DNA of 64,000 nucleotides from Paenibacillus koleovorans NBRC 103111. Lineage in GTDB: Bacteria > Bacillota > Bacilli > Paenibacillales > NBRC-103111. Made by a program: the position numbers and the translations under genes. The notes under the pieces were generated by a model that was not told the DNA's origin, ran no database searches, and saw only the letters and a list, made by a program, of their open reading frames with translations. Positions 63,201 to 64,000 of the stretch are shown here, piece after piece (positions within the stretch are counted from its first letter, which is position 1; the number at the start of each line of letters is the position of its first letter). The DNA lies in assembly GCF_004000845.1 (NCBI RefSeq), contig NZ_BIMA01000009.1, forward strand, positions 1-64,000. Direction: 5' to 3'.

Positions 63201-63254
63201 AAGTCCCCTCCATTTTCTAGTGTGCAGTTGATGTCTCGGGTCGGAGGCCCGTAT

Positions 63255-63336
63255 TCGGCAGCTGGCTGACATACTGGAATTCCTCCAGCACAGTCCCTGT
63301 AGCTTTGCGTCACTGATTTTCACCAGCTTTGCCTAT
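63255..63336 (-). ncRNA. Cyclic-di-GMP-I (GEMM-I) riboswitch
   Basis: The minus strand matches the GEMM-I core: ATAGGCAAAGCTGG, a tetraloop-like GTGAAA, then CAGTGACGCAAAGCTACAGG. The second stem has GTGCTGGAGG and CCAGTAT around a short loop, and the 3' side GTCAGCCAGCTGCCG closes the first helix. GGGCCTCC just after it could pair with the GGAGGGG ribosome-binding site of the downstream gene. A short ribosome-binding-site sequestering platform is therefore likely, but the exact switching is inferred. Confidence 0.8.
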
Positions 63337-63358
63337 TCGTACGATAGTACTGATAGTA

Positions 63359-63367
63359 ATCATATCA
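63359..63367 (-). promoter_or_regulatory. Extended -10 promoter of the riboswitch transcript
   Basis: On the minus strand TTGATATGAT contains TGnTATGAT, an extended -10 element, 22 bases before the riboswitch core. It would place the start of transcription near 63352. No clear -35 is seen. Confidence 0.45.
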
Positions 63368-63437
63368 AATTGTTAAAGATAATCATCAGACTTCAGTAAT
63401 GACATCCGTCACATCCCAATAGGAGGTTCGACCTAGA

Positions 63438-64000
63438 TCAGGGGCTAGAAATTCCCTTCAGCTTCTCCAGCTTCGCCTTCACCTGCTTCAAATGCGGATA
63501 CTTCTGCAAAAGCGTCTCATACCGGCGAATCGCCTCCTGCGGATTGCCTGACATTCGCGCCAGGTCGGCCAGGGCCAGATCCGCCCGCCAATGCAGGATG
63601 TCCCGATCGGCGGACACCATCCCGCGATACGAGTGGAACGATGTCTTGGATGCATTCAGCTGTTCCTCTGCGCTCTTCAACAACTGTACGGCTCGCCTCA
63701 TCTGGGCTTGGGCCAGCTGGAACTTGGCGTCCGGGAAGCTCGGATCGGCCTCGATCGCGCGCAGACATACCCGCTCCGCCTGCTCATACTCTTGTCGGCT
63801 CATGTAAATTTTGTGCTGCAGCATCAGAATGTCCGACATCCGTGCAAAACGCGGTGTTCGTCGCGCTATCTCCTCGGCTTGCTGCAGGATGGACAACGCC
63901 TTGTCGACATCGCCTGCTCCCAAGGTCTCGCGCCCATAGAACAGCATCCAGCCAGGGTTATCCGGCTCTTCCTCCACCATAAGCTCCAGCAGGGCTATAT
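63438..64000 (-). CDS. TPR-repeat protein, partial (C-terminal part)
   Basis: The frame stays open to the window edge, so only the C-terminal 187 residues or so are seen, and the true start lies outside. It has tetratricopeptide-type repeats: GDVDKALSILQQAEEIARR, QEYEQAERVCLRAIEADPSF, and NPQEAIRRYETLLQKYPHLK. The first visible residues, LLELMVEEEPDNPGWMLFYG, resemble the TPR tails of some family 2 glycosyltransferases of Bacillota. The full domain makeup cannot be told. GC-rich codons contrast with the polysaccharide genes. Confidence 0.75.
   Translation of the reverse strand, partial: IALLELMVEEEPDNPGWMLFYGRETLGAGDVDKALSILQQAEEIARRTPRFARMSDILMLQHKIYMSRQEYEQAERVCLRAIEADPSFPDAKFQLAQAQMRRAVQLLKSAEEQLNASKTSFHSYRGMVSADRDILHWRADLALADLARMSGNPQEAIRRYETLLQKYPHLKQVKAKLEKLKGISSP

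Noticed and set aside
62976-63323. Longer 115-residue reading of the small membrane protein
   Set aside because: The additional 41 residues are translated from the riboswitch sequence; the start at 63200 has the proper ribosome-binding site.
1-64000. CRISPR arrays, insertion sequences and transposase genes
   Set aside because: I saw no regularly spaced direct repeats and no intact transposase; the only mobile-like signs are gene fragments and the AT-rich island.

Overview
The window looks like a chromosomal segment of a spore-forming Bacillota member, most likely in the Paenibacillaceae. The left end (about 1-8.3 kb) is GC-rich and carries a gene order known from Bacillus: ydcC - alr - ndoAI - ndoA - tex - cmpA - ydcK (SprT-like) - tRNA-Asn/tRNA-Ser. 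cmpA (spore cortex morphogenesis) and a ydcC/GerS-type lipoprotein point to an endospore former. An S-layer-homology (SLH) protein, a Bacillota-type tyrosine kinase/phosphatase pair and a cyclic-di-GMP riboswitch fit the same group. The genus is inferred from gene content, not from an alignment.

From about 8.5 to 62.8 kb nearly everything is a minus-strand polysaccharide locus, visibly richer in A+T than the left flank. It reads as at least two assembly systems. System A (8.5-36.1 kb, read from 36.1 down to 8.5) has a Wzz-like chain-length protein, a PglF-type UDP-GlcNAc 4,6-dehydratase, a large O-antigen-ligase-like protein with a repeat-rich tail, a WbpA/B/D/E-type set for a 2,3-diacetamido uronic acid, an aminotransferase/formyltransferase module containing an unrecognised enzyme, an AsnB-like amidotransferase, a Wzx flippase, a Wzy-like polymerase, several glycosyltransferases, a UDP-glucuronate 4-epimerase and a PglC-size initiating sugar transferase. 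It starts at a sigma-A-like promoter and ends at a clear intrinsic terminator.

A middle module (36.3-43.4 kb) holds a UDP-glucose 6-dehydrogenase, a small unknown protein, two secreted or anchored proteins with Pro/Ser/Thr linkers and similar C-terminal helical domains, a VanZ-like protein, a MurG-like glycosyltransferase and ManC (GDP-mannose). System B (43.6-62.8 kb, read from 62.8 down) begins with the PHP tyrosine phosphatase, the SLH protein, Wzz and the BY-kinase. It continues with a WbaP/CpsE-like initiating transferase, Gmd and Fcl (GDP-L-fucose), and then an AT-rich stretch of glycosyltransferases, three-to-four acetyltransferases, an EpsG-like polymerase and a second Wzx. The AT-rich part also carries gene remnants, as expected of a variable serotype-like island.

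Regulatory points of interest are a GEMM-I (cyclic-di-GMP-I) riboswitch in front of a 74-residue membrane protein at the right edge of the locus, a strong terminator ending only about 25 bases before the wzz start codon of system B, and a possible sigma-E promoter for ydcC. The right end (63.4-64 kb) is a partial TPR protein.
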